Made by a program: the position numbers and the translations under genes
Shown: positions 42,047 to 50,840 of the stretch, piece by piece
Numbering within the stretch: the first letter of the stretch is position 1
Layout: each line of letters starts with the position of its first letter
The notes under the pieces: generated by a model
Database searches by the model: none
What the model was told of the DNA's origin: nothing
The model's input: only the letters and a program-made list of their open reading frames with translations
NCBI RefSeq assembly: GCF_020181035.1
Contig: NZ_JAIQYY010000005.1
Location: 138,633-202,632 of the forward strand
Direction: 5' to 3'
Length of the DNA stretch: 64,000 bases
Source of the DNA: Streptomyces sp. CoH27
GTDB lineage: Bacteria > Actinomycetota > Actinomycetes > Streptomycetales > Streptomycetaceae

Positions 42047-44571
42047 GAGAGCTTGTCAGCCAGGAACTCGACGGCTGCGCGGGCGCGAACGACGATGAGC
42101 CGCTCTGGTTGTTCGTAACGCATGTAAGAGGCGCAGTCCTCCAAGCAGCGTAGATATTTGAGTCTCAGATCCTCTCGCAATCTCCCTGCGATGACCTGGC
42201 CGACTTCGGCTTCACTCGGCCATGGATCTTGCCAAACAAGTCCGTTGAACCAGCCCTCGGCGTGATGAGCGAAGAAAGCCGTGACGGTGTCACGGTCACA
42301 GTAACGCAGATAACCACCTGTGCTTTTTAGCCGACCGAGTTCGGCCAGATCGACGCCAGCCTTGACCATCGACTCAGCCAGCGCCAGCTGCTGGGCCTCG
42401 TCAAGCTCGCCGTAAAAGTCGTCAGCATGTGGCGCAGTCAGGATTTTCTCGGTGATCTGACTGAACAGAGTCTTGATGTCATCGCGTACGGTGTCAGCAC
42501 TATCAGTGACTGCGTCCCCCCAAGCTGCCTTGAGGATGTCCGCAGTCAATCCGCTAATTGTGTGTGCGGGCTGCGTTTGCAGGTTTCGGTGAAGGGAATG
42601 GATGAACTGTGCTGCTTCTGATGCAATGAGATACTCAGGGCGAAGGCCCATTGCAGTGAAGGCAGAATGAGTTGGGTCCAGATATACCGTGATCTGCCCC
42701 ATTTTCGCCTCCGTGACCATTGGAACTGAATCACGGCCGAATGAGGGAATGATCGGACGGTGTACCGTTCTCACCTTTATGTCAAGCGGACTGCTCTTGG
42801 TGCCATCTGCGAGATCGATTGACAGCTGAAGTGCTTCTAGAGCTGGATCTTCGATTGAGTTTGGGGTGAGAGACTCAGGGCTGGCTGGATGAAGCGCACC
42901 CTTGATGCTGTCGCACTTTTCGCAGTATTCAGCATCGGCTTTATTATCTTCTGAGCAGAAAGTGCATTTCCAGGGAGATTTAACCTTGGGGATCTGTGAT
43001 GTGCCGCAGTGCGCGCACGATGACGCGGAGCGTGGAATTTGCGCTCGACAATCCGAGTTGAGGCACGCTTTCCCGTTCAGGACTTGGCCGCATCCGCCGC
43101 ATTCCTCAGCTGCCGCCGTATTCTGAAAGCCACATTCCTCGCATTCGGGGAGATCCTGAATTGGTGGCTCGCCTGCCGTTTCTACCAGTTCCCACCACTT
43201 TTCGTCGGTGTAATAGCCTGGCTCATGGCTGAGGAATTTTTGATAGTAGGCCCGTTCGGTCTCACGTGAGATGCGGTCGGCCTTTCCTTTCGCGGGATTG
43301 TATTGCCCCATATACATGTCGCCGCGGCCGAAGTTACGGACCTTTCGGTAGCCCTGAAAGAGCCGCGATACATACGAGTCGTTGCCCTCGCCGTCACTCC
43401 ACTTAGTGGGAAGCAGAGAGCCGCCGCGTAGGTACCGCATTGCAGCCTGCCACTCGTCCGTTGCCTGCTGGAAGTTCTGCTTTTGGAAGTCCACTGGAAC
43501 CTGATCGAGGTGGACCTCGCCAACGATTCTTCCGTACTGCTGATCGATGGGGTATTCACGTTCTGATCTGCCCGTAGATTCATCCGTGAATTCGAAGAAG
43601 GCGGTCTTTTCCGCTACGCGGATGGCTCGCCCATTTCGGATCAAGTCAATGCCGAAATCATTTTGATCATCGAAGCGCTGGACCCCCACCCAGCCGCGGA
43701 CCCGGTGTACGATCTCCCGGCTCTCGGTCCCTTGGCATCGGGGGCATTTTTCCGAGTCCCCGAAGTCAGTACCGTCGTGGAGGCACCGGCGTGCCCGATC
43801 GATTTCGTCGTCAAACCTAATTAGTGCCGGGATTTTCCCATGCCCCTGACGCTCAACAAAACGCTTCTCTGACCACACGCAATGCTCGTATGGCTGGCAT
43901 CGTTCGTTGTTGACGCTAATAACTACTGGAGTCGTAGTGCTATCTCCACGCAGGAGAGAGGCATAGCGACGCCCCAGCCGCTCTCGAAGTGTCTTCTTAG
44001 GCATCTTGACCAGGCTTCGGATGAACCCCCCATTCGGGTCCCCGTCTGGCCACCACTCGCGAATTTCTACGACGGTTCCGTGTTCCAAGCCGTGCGGTTT
44101 TTCGATCTGCTCAGATTGTGCGGTGAACTTCTGTTCCTGGATCAGCTTCGGGAGATCGAGAGTGACCTGGATTGCGTAGTCATCTTCAGTGCGAGCTGAA
44201 ATCACTCTAGTGATGCGCCCCATTTTGCCGGTGGCGATATTAAAGCCCATGCCAAAGAGGCCGAGGGTGTCGAAGTGGTTCTTCGACGAATATCCAGCCC
44301 GCATTGAGTCGGCGATCTGATTTTCCGAGAGCCCTGGTCCCGTATCTCGAACTCTTATGATCCCCTCATTGCGGCTTACCTCAGTGGCACTGGGGATGTC
44401 GATCAATACTTGCCGAATTGGTGATGGCTTGCCGGAAATGGCGGCCGATCGAAATGAATCGATCGCGTTGTCGATGAGCTCACTCAGTGCATCGAGAGGA
44501 CTGATGGGGGTGCGGGTCAGCGCCATCAGTACTTGTGGCGTCGGAGCGATATCCACCGGCTTGGGTGCCAT
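42043..44571 (-). CDS. MORC/MutL-like GHKL ATPase with multiple zinc ribbons
   Basis: 842 residues. The GHKL ATPase has N box ELIDNAID (31-38), G1 DTGPG (76-80) and G2 GLFGMGF (104-110), with an S5-like domain to about 370. A first zinc pair is C263 with CPRC (276-279). A Cys cluster at 477-553 forms two to three ribbons (CEECGFQNTAAAEECGGCG; CLNSDCRAQ...CAHCG). It ends in W534-x-C536-x2-C539-x3-N543-x6-C550-x2-C553, an exact RanBP2-type finger pattern. The C-terminal 280 residues are helical and unassigned. MORC-like ATPases in prokaryotic RM operons were described by Iyer, Abhiman and Aravind (2008). Likely a DNA-clamping switch of the system. Confidence 0.88.
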   Translation of the reverse strand: MAPKPVDIAPTPQVLMALTRTPISPLDALSELIDNAIDSFRSAAISGKPSPIRQVLIDIPSATEVSRNEGIIRVRDTGPGLSENQIADSMRAGYSSKNHFDTLGLFGMGFNIATGKMGRITRVISARTEDDYAIQVTLDLPKLIQEQKFTAQSEQIEKPHGLEHGTVVEIREWWPDGDPNGGFIRSLVKMPKKTLRERLGRRYASLLRGDSTTTPVVISVNNERCQPYEHCVWSEKRFVERQGHGKIPALIRFDDEIDRARRCLHDGTDFGDSEKCPRCQGTESREIVHRVRGWVGVQRFDDQNDFGIDLIRNGRAIRVAEKTAFFEFTDESTGRSEREYPIDQQYGRIVGEVHLDQVPVDFQKQNFQQATDEWQAAMRYLRGGSLLPTKWSDGEGNDSYVSRLFQGYRKVRNFGRGDMYMGQYNPAKGKADRISRETERAYYQKFLSHEPGYYTDEKWWELVETAGEPPIQDLPECEECGFQNTAAAEECGGCGQVLNGKACLNSDCRAQIPRSASSCAHCGTSQIPKVKSPWKCTFCSEDNKADAEYCEKCDSIKGALHPASPESLTPNSIEDPALEALQLSIDLADGTKSSPLDIKVRTVHRPIIPSFGRDSVPMVTEAKMGQITVYLDPTHSAFTAMGLRPEYLIASEAAQFIHSLHRNLQTQPAHTISGLTADILKAAWGDAVTDSADTVRDDIKTLFSQITEKILTAPHADDFYGELDEAQQLALAESMVKAGVDLAELGRLKSTGGYLRYCDRDTVTAFFAHHAEGWFNGLVWQDPWPSEAEVGQVIAGRLREDLRLKYLRCLEDCASYMRYEQPERLIVVRARAAVEFLADKLS

Positions 44572-44642
44572 TTAGGGTCTATCCGTCCTCAGATTTAGAG
44601 TGGTTTCGCGGGTAGCTAAGGACCACTTAACGCGATCGATAT

Positions 44643-46079
44643 TCAATCGCTGAGTGTTGTTTTGTCAGCTTGTCGAGCAGCGAGTCGCTGCATGAGGAGC
44701 CGGTCTGCTTCGCTCGCTGAATTGACGGCTTGCACAAACCACGGAGAAATCCAGGAGTGCACGCGGTAGGGCCATTCGCCCTGCTTGAGTACATCACCAG
44801 GTAGCCACTCGGGCCCGGGGCGTCGACTAGATCGCACTGCGGCAAGCACTTCCACCGGAGGCTCGCCATTCTCGGTCTGACGTTGGCCGAGTTCTGCAGT
44901 CACTCCAATCAGCCACCATTGGAAGGGTCTATGATCTGCGGATTCCACAAGGCGGCGTATCGACCCCGTCGTGAGGCCGGCAGCTCTGTAAGCGGCTAGT
45001 GCAAGCCCGTCCGGAGGATCGATGAATGCACAGGTGCTCTGGGTCACGGGTTCGGGTGTCTGAGACTTGTCTGCTGCTATGGCTTCTGCCGCACGGTCGA
45101 TCTCTTCGTAGGTAGTCTGGGTCAGCTGCACTTCTGGCTTCAGGAACTGGTTGATACCTTCGAAGAACGTTCGCGGTTCTTCCAGGCGGAATTCTGCCTG
45201 TGAACGGAGCCTCAGTTCATCAAATAGAGTTGGCCAAGGACGTTTCGCCCGCCCCTGTTCCGCCTTCTGGTACCAGTCTTCTTTGCTCTCAGAGAGCCCG
45301 TCTGACGTTACAAGGAGGACGCGTCGTGACGCGCCGAGCGTGGCTGCCTTCTCAAGGATTTCGGCCCAGATGAGATAATCGCCGGCTGCTTCGAGTGGCG
45401 TTCCCTTTCCCCAGTCGGAAAATCCGGGTGGAATTCGATTGGGGAATCGATACGCGGATGCCTCGTTGACTCGCTGCTGAACTACGTCCGGTGGAGTCGG
45501 TTTTGCGACGCGATCTCCATAGAGAGCGGCAATGCGAGGTAGTATTGGATCGTTGGTTTCGATCGAGTTCAGGCGAACGTCTTGTTCGTCCTTTAGATGT
45601 TGGACGTGTTGCTTTAGCAGTGTGCGCCATTCTTCAAGCCGTTCATCGATGGCTTGATTGTTGATTTGTTTATCGAGAGCGGCGCTTGCTTCCTCGTCCT
45701 GGGCGTATTTTTCAAGGAGGTCTTTTACGAAGCTGCTGGCCTCGATAACTGCTTGTCGGGCCCTTTGGAGTTTTTTATTGAGAGCGTCGGGAGCTTCCCC
45801 GAGTGCCTTCACGCGGTTGGCGATTACGCGGTGTCTCCCACGGGTGAACTCAAGTGCTACTTGGTGGGGGAGCCAGAGTCGGGGGGCTATCTGTTCGAGT
45901 GAAGCAAACACCTGTTCTCGTGCTGCGGGTGTGTACTCGTACAGGCTAAGCAAAATGTTCGTGTCGAGAACTACGAGGCCGTCGGTGAAGAATGTCTCCC
46001 GCTCATCCTCATCCATGCCCCCGTTAGGCATGAGCCAGGCTCGGTATTGCTTCACCAAGGGTAGATCCCCGTGGTTCAC
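44643..46079 (-). CDS. PIN-like (DUF4935) domain protein, first gene of the defence operon
   Basis: 478 residues. PIN_8/DUF4935 nuclease residues are D39 in VVLDTNILLSLY, E77 in VALEFTRGRH, GDYLIWAEILEKA (Asp) and LLVTSDGLSESKEDWYQK (Asp). A long helical insertion (about 90-190) separates the first and second halves. The C-terminal 160 residues are an extra domain of unknown type. Family members are candidate RNases in anti-phage loci. It is 71 bp upstream of the MORC-like gene on the same strand, so probably one operon. GC is lower than in the flanks. Confidence 0.87.
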   Translation of the reverse strand: MNHGDLPLVKQYRAWLMPNGGMDEDERETFFTDGLVVLDTNILLSLYEYTPAAREQVFASLEQIAPRLWLPHQVALEFTRGRHRVIANRVKALGEAPDALNKKLQRARQAVIEASSFVKDLLEKYAQDEEASAALDKQINNQAIDERLEEWRTLLKQHVQHLKDEQDVRLNSIETNDPILPRIAALYGDRVAKPTPPDVVQQRVNEASAYRFPNRIPPGFSDWGKGTPLEAAGDYLIWAEILEKAATLGASRRVLLVTSDGLSESKEDWYQKAEQGRAKRPWPTLFDELRLRSQAEFRLEEPRTFFEGINQFLKPEVQLTQTTYEEIDRAAEAIAADKSQTPEPVTQSTCAFIDPPDGLALAAYRAAGLTTGSIRRLVESADHRPFQWWLIGVTAELGQRQTENGEPPVEVLAAVRSSRRPGPEWLPGDVLKQGEWPYRVHSWISPWFVQAVNSASEADRLLMQRLAARQADKTTLSD

Positions 46080-46206
46080 AGCGCCCCCACGTTTCTGATG
46101 TACGTCTGCTCATTCTCAAGAGGGGATGTGGCGCTGGTCAAGGCGGGCCTCGTGATTGGCCCTGCTTAACGTGCTACCCGTACACCCCCTGCTGCGGTTG
46201 TTGTGC

Positions 46207-47226
46207 CTATTGGGCATCGACTCCGTGGCACTCGCTATATCCCTGGCCTGCCCCACACCAACACCCCGCCCCCCTCTCCGGCGGCCAAGCCACCGCCCGT
46301 CCCCGCGCAGCCAGCGTCGTAGCGTACTGCGGCAGCAGCGTCACGTCCCCCGGCGACGACCCCTCCGACGCTGCGAAGGCCTCGTACGACGGGACCGTGC
46401 CCGTGACGATGCCCAGGTTCCCCGTGCCCGAGGCGGACAGCTCGCGCAGCGAGGACTCTATGGTCGACAGGTGGTCCTCGTGGGAGGGGTACTCCGCGGA
46501 CAGGGTCGGGTACGCCGACGTCAGTTCTGTCAGTTCCGCAGCCGGCCAGTGCAGGACCGCTACCGGGAAGGGGCGGGAGAGGGCCTCCCTGTAGGCACCC
46601 AGTTCGGCTTGGAGGCGGGAGATTTCGGCGGCCAGTTCGGCGGGGTTGTCGGAGCCGAGGGACCAGACGCGTTTGGGGTCGTGGAGTTCGTCCAGGGAGA
46701 CCGAGGAGGAGTGGAGGGTGTCCGCCAGGTCGTCCCAGGTGTCGTGGGGGAGGCCGCGCATGCGGCGGACGCGGTGGCGGCCGTAGAGGAGGGGGTGGAC
46801 GGCAGAAGGGGGCTCTGAATCGGTCGGCAGGAGCAGGCTTGCTGCCTGCGTGAACGTCTCTTCCGCCGTCTCCAGCTCGTCGTGCGACTCCAGGGACTCC
46901 GCGATGATCAGCCAGGGGGCCGGGTCGCGGGGGGATGCTGTGCGGAGGCCGTCGATGATCGCCCTTGCCTCCGCCTCGTGGCCGTACTCCCAGAGGTTCG
47001 AGGCCTTCAGGGCGCGGATCAGGGCGGGGTTGTCCAGCTCTTGCGCGGAGGTCAGCAGGCGGTCGTAGAGGGCCGTCGCGGCGGGGCGGTCGCCGGACAG
47101 TTCCAGGTGGGCCGCTGCGCGCAGGAGCAGGGCCTCGGCGTCCTCCGGGTACAGGCCGGCGGTTCGCTCCAGGCGTGCCGCTTCGGCGGTGTGGTCGACG
47201 TTCTCGGCAGGCGTGTCGGGGCGCAT
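46207..47226 (-). CDS. TPR protein with C-terminal SEC-C motif
   Basis: 339 residues. The first half is tetratricopeptide-like (YPEDAEALLLRAAAHLELSGDRPAATALYDRLL, WLIIAESLESHDELETAEETFTQAASLL). The second half ends with a zinc-binding SEC-C motif (CWCGAGQGYSECHG). ATG 47226 is chosen because the earlier open frame lies opposite the permease gene and has no coding character. A protein-protein interaction role is likely. It is divergent from the permease with about 110 bp between starts. Confidence 0.83.
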   Translation of the reverse strand: MRPDTPAENVDHTAEAARLERTAGLYPEDAEALLLRAAAHLELSGDRPAATALYDRLLTSAQELDNPALIRALKASNLWEYGHEAEARAIIDGLRTASPRDPAPWLIIAESLESHDELETAEETFTQAASLLLPTDSEPPSAVHPLLYGRHRVRRMRGLPHDTWDDLADTLHSSSVSLDELHDPKRVWSLGSDNPAELAAEISRLQAELGAYREALSRPFPVAVLHWPAAELTELTSAYPTLSAEYPSHEDHLSTIESSLRELSASGTGNLGIVTGTVPSYEAFAASEGSSPGDVTLLPQYATTLAARGRAVAWPPERGAGCWCGAGQGYSECHGVDAQ

Positions 47227-47337
47227 GGGGGACACCGTACTGCCGCGCGCTGACAAAAGTGAGGCGCGGAGGGGGCGTACAGGAAGGCCCGCTATCGTCG
47301 TGCGGGAACTCAGATGTGTGCATCCGGTGGGGGTGGC

Positions 47338-48372
47338 GTGCAGAACGCTGATGTGCTGGTCCATGACGACAGTGATCAGCAGGGTGCCGGGGGGCGGGGG
47401 GAGCAGAGTGCCGCGCCGCCTCCGTACTGGCCCTTGCTGCTCGTCTGTGCTGCCGTTGTGCCCGGTGCCCTGCTGTATATCGCCGGGCGGTGGGGGGATG
47501 CTCCTGCCGTGCAGGCCTGGCGGACCGTCTGTCTCGCCGTGACCGTGCAGGCCCTGCCCTTTCTGCTGCTCGGGACCGCTCTGTCCGGGGCGATCAATGC
47601 GTTTGTGCCTGAGCGGGTGTTCCAGCGGTTCCTGCCGCGCAGGCCGCTGCTCGCTGTTCCGGTGGCCGGGGTCGCCGGGGTCGTGCTGCCGGGGTGTGAG
47701 TGTGCGTCCGTGCCCGTCGCCAGCAGTCTCATCGGGCGAGGGGTTCCGCCGGCCGCCGCGTTCGCTTTCCTGTTGTCCGCGCCCGCCATCAATCCCGTTG
47801 TTCTGACCGCCACCGCGATCGCGTTTCCCGGGCAGCCCGCCATGGTGCTGGCCCGGCTGGTCGCCTCGCTCGCCACCGCCGTCGTCATGGGCTGGCTGTG
47901 GCTGCGGTTCGGGCGGGCGGAGTGGCTCAGGCCCGCGGTACGGCAGCACACCGGGCATCAGGACGGCCGTAGCCGGTGGGACGAGTTCCGGCGCGGCTTC
48001 CAGCACGACTTTCTGCACGCCGGCGGGTTTCTCGTGCTCGGGGCCATGGCGGCGGCCACCTTCAATGTGGCCGTTCCGCGCTCCGTGCTCGACGCCTTCG
48101 CCGGGTCGCCCTGGCTGTCCGTGCTGTTCCTGGCCGGGCTCGCCGTGGTGCTGGCCGTGTGTTCCGAGGCCGATGCGTTTCTCGCCGCCTCCCTCACCGG
48201 GTCCCCGGCGGTGGCGCGGCTGGCGTTCATGGTCGTCGGGCCCATGGTCGACCTGAAGCTCATCGCGCTTCAGGCGGGGACCTTCGGGCGGGCCTTCGCC
48301 GTGCGGTTCTCCGCCGCCACCGTTGTCGTCGCCGTCGCGTGCAGCGCGCTGATCGGGGGGTTCCTGCTGTGA
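47338..48372 (+). CDS. UPF0718/ArsP-like permease
   Basis: 344 residues, eight to ten TM segments, with the permease signature LPGCECASVPVASSLIGRGVPPAAAFAFLLSAPAINPVVL and a second half CSEADAFLAASLTG. GTG 47338 has GGTGGGGG upstream; ATG 47314 is an alternative. The conserved Cys residues suggest metal or metalloid transport. It is co-transcribed with a TIGR03943 partner (GTGA overlap), the standard pair. Confidence 0.9.
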   Translation: MQNADVLVHDDSDQQGAGGRGEQSAAPPPYWPLLLVCAAVVPGALLYIAGRWGDAPAVQAWRTVCLAVTVQALPFLLLGTALSGAINAFVPERVFQRFLPRRPLLAVPVAGVAGVVLPGCECASVPVASSLIGRGVPPAAAFAFLLSAPAINPVVLTATAIAFPGQPAMVLARLVASLATAVVMGWLWLRFGRAEWLRPAVRQHTGHQDGRSRWDEFRRGFQHDFLHAGGFLVLGAMAAATFNVAVPRSVLDAFAGSPWLSVLFLAGLAVVLAVCSEADAFLAASLTGSPAVARLAFMVVGPMVDLKLIALQAGTFGRAFAVRFSAATVVVAVACSALIGGFLL

Positions 48373-49127
48373 AACGGTCCGCTGCAAAAAGGTGGCTTCA
48401 GGCGGGGCTGCTCCTGCTCTGCGGGCTCGGGCTGCTCCACGTCTCCCTCGTCACCGACATCTGCCTGCGGTACGTCAAGGAGAGCATGCGGCCCCTGCTC
48501 ATCGCCTCCGGAGTCGTCCTCGTCGTCCTGGGGATCGCCAGTGCCCTCCTCGATCGGCAGAGGGGGCACGAGGAGCACAAAAGCCACGACCACGGGCACG
48601 ATCACTCCGCCCTCCCCCGCGTCTCCTGGCTGCTCCTCCTCCCCGCGCTCAGCCTGCTCGTCTACGCCCCGCCCGCCCTCGGCGCCTACACCGCCGCCCG
48701 GCAGCCGGCCAAGGTCATCACCCAGCGCAGCTCCTTCGATCCGCTGCCGAGTACCTCCCCGCTGCCCATGACCCTCTCCGACTTCACCAGCCGGGTGCAG
48801 CAGGACCGCGGGCAGGCCATCGAGGGGCGGACCGTCCTGATGACCGGGATTGTCACCCCCCGTGGGGACGGCAGTTGGGATCTGACGCGGATCATCATCA
48901 GCTGCTGCGCGGCGGACGCCCAGTCCGTGAAGGTGCGGATCTACGGCGGCGGTCCGGTGCCGTCCGCGAACACCTGGGTGTCGGTCACCGGGGCCTGGCA
49001 CCCGGGCGGCACGCTCGGCACCGGGTCCGCGGCCGTCGCGCTGGACGCCCGCACGGTCGAGAAGATCCCCCGGCCCCTCAACGGCTACCAGGACGCCCTG
49101 CCGCCGCCCTCGACCATCACACGGTGA
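48369..49127 (+). CDS. TIGR03943 family membrane protein
   Basis: 252 residues. Two N-terminal TM segments, then a His-rich loop (GHEEHKSHDHGHDHS, about 66-80) that may bind metal, a third TM, and an extracytoplasmic OB-like domain with TRIIISCCAADAQSVKVRI (conserved CC). It starts at GTG overlapping the permease stop. These proteins accompany the UPF0718 permease; the complex probably handles a metal. It overlaps the convergent GH30 gene by 11 bp. Confidence 0.9.
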   Translation: MKRSAAKRWLQAGLLLLCGLGLLHVSLVTDICLRYVKESMRPLLIASGVVLVVLGIASALLDRQRGHEEHKSHDHGHDHSALPRVSWLLLLPALSLLVYAPPALGAYTAARQPAKVITQRSSFDPLPSTSPLPMTLSDFTSRVQQDRGQAIEGRTVLMTGIVTPRGDGSWDLTRIIISCCAADAQSVKVRIYGGGPVPSANTWVSVTGAWHPGGTLGTGSAAVALDARTVEKIPRPLNGYQDALPPPSTITR

Positions 49128-50592
49128 CCCCGTCCACCTGGAGGGTCTGCACCGACTTCGCCGCGAAGGGGACCGAGATCGACTTGCCGGACAGGTACGT
49201 GTCCGAGTGGGCCGTGTAGAGGTCCGAGCCGCCGGTCGTGACCGTGTTCCAGCGGGGGACCAGGCCGCCCGAGCCGCCCGTCACCGAGGAGAAGGACGAC
49301 AGGTCGAACGTCAGGGTCGTAGCGGAAGTGGATGTGTTCGCGGCCACGATCACCAGGCGGTTCGCCGACCTGTCCAGCGCCGCGACCGCGTAGCTGACTC
49401 CCGTGTCCAGGATCGTCATGCCCGGCCGGATGTGGCGGGTGAACTGGGCCAGCGTGTAGTACTTCGTCTGCACCGCGCCCGGCTGGAGGGTGGAGGCGTC
49501 GTAGGCGATCGTCGCCCAGCCCGAGCTGGGGTCCATGACCTGCCAGTACACCCAGGCCGTGGGGTGCAGCCAGCGGAAGTCGTACAGGAGGTTGCTCGCC
49601 AGGGTCAGGCCCGTCGAGTCGCCGTCGCCGTACTCCGAGTTCCACAGGCCCTTGCCGGACGTCGTCACCACGTCCGAGTAGAGCAGGTCGCGGCGGCCGC
49701 CGGAGCCCTGGTAGCCGTGGACGTTGACCCGGTCGACGTAGCCCTTCGTCGTCGAGGAGAAGGAGCCCCAGGTGGTGCGGGCGAGGTCGTAGGTGTTCTC
49801 GTCCGACGCCGAGATCTTCGTGCCCGTCAGGCCGCGTGTGTTCAACTCGCTGCGCAGGTACGGCAGTACGGCCGCCTGGACGGTGGAGTCGATGTGGCAG
49901 CCCTCCTGCGTGCCCGTCGCCGTCCACCAGGACGAGGACGGCTCGTTGAAGGCCTCGACCGTCGTGAAGGTCACGCCCCAGTTCTGCTTCGCGTACAGCG
50001 CCACCGCGGCCAGGTGGGAGGCGTGCTGGCGGTAGTTCCAGGACTGGAGGTTGTTGCCGCCGTCCGAGGCACCGGACGGGTTGTGGTTGTAGCACATCCA
50101 CCACATGGGCGAGTTGGCGAACAGCTCGCTGATCGCGCCGCGCTGGGTCGCCTTCACCAGCATCGCGCGCTGGGTCGCGTCCGCCGTCCACTTGAAGGAC
50201 GAGGAGGTGGGGTCCTCGCTCGTCCAGTCCTGCCAGTACCCCTCGATCTGCTTGAACTTCGGGATGTTGGGGGAGGCGGCCATCGTCGTGCCGTTGACGC
50301 TGTTCCAGCTGCACGCGCCCAGGTTGTAGCGGGCGATGTTCAGGCCCAGGCCGGGCAGTGACGTGCCGTTGTACGTCGTCGACTTGGTGGTGAAGAAGAT
50401 GTCGGCGAAGTCGTCCCGCGTCCCGAAGACGTTCGCCCACCAGGCCAGGGAGGTGCCCCAGCCCTCCCAAGAGCCGTAGGCGGCCGATGGGTTGAGCGGG
50501 ATCGTCGCGTCCGCTCGCGCGGTGCCCGTGGCCAGGGCGCTGCCCAGCAGGCCGCCGCCCGCAGCGGCCAGCAGTGTTCTCCGTCGGATCAT
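49117..50592 (-). CDS. secreted GH30-family glycoside hydrolase (endo-beta-1,6-galactanase-like)
   Basis: 491 residues with a Tat-type signal (MIRRRTLLAAAGGGLLGSALATGTARA). The catalytic barrel begins GYGSWEGWGTSLAWWANVFG. The acid/base Glu is in TVEAFNEPSSSWW and the nucleophile is probably in LWNSEYGDGD. The C-terminal beta domain (ALDRSANRLVIVAANTS) completes the GH30 fold. The sequence pattern fits subfamily 5 endo-beta-1,6-galactanases acting on plant arabinogalactan. GGAG precedes the ATG. Confidence 0.87.
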   Translation of the reverse strand: MIRRRTLLAAAGGGLLGSALATGTARADATIPLNPSAAYGSWEGWGTSLAWWANVFGTRDDFADIFFTTKSTTYNGTSLPGLGLNIARYNLGACSWNSVNGTTMAASPNIPKFKQIEGYWQDWTSEDPTSSSFKWTADATQRAMLVKATQRGAISELFANSPMWWMCYNHNPSGASDGGNNLQSWNYRQHASHLAAVALYAKQNWGVTFTTVEAFNEPSSSWWTATGTQEGCHIDSTVQAAVLPYLRSELNTRGLTGTKISASDENTYDLARTTWGSFSSTTKGYVDRVNVHGYQGSGGRRDLLYSDVVTTSGKGLWNSEYGDGDSTGLTLASNLLYDFRWLHPTAWVYWQVMDPSSGWATIAYDASTLQPGAVQTKYYTLAQFTRHIRPGMTILDTGVSYAVAALDRSANRLVIVAANTSTSATTLTFDLSSFSSVTGGSGGLVPRWNTVTTGGSDLYTAHSDTYLSGKSISVPFAAKSVQTLQVDGVTV

Positions 50593-50840
50593 GGTGGCTA
50601 CTCCGCCTCTTCCCTCGCGGCTCCGTTGCGGCTCCGGCAGCAGGAAGCATCGGGGGTGACGGGTGAGGTTGTCGAGGGTTGTGACAGCCCTTTCTAAAAC
50701 CGGTGGAGGAAGCCGAGGGGAGGCTGTTCGGCATCCCGAACCCCTTGTCGCTATGGCCAGTTGTGCGCCCTGCACCTATCCTCCGGGCGGCTCCGGGCAG
50801 TTCCGGGCGGCTCCGGCGGCTTTCGTGGAGGTGGGTACGG

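Noticed and set aside
37106..46079. Classification as DISARM, BREX or Dnd
   Set aside because: There is no DrmB/DUF1998, no PglZ or BrxL, and no DndA-E. The helicase carries an Mrr domain and the partner ATPase is GHKL type.
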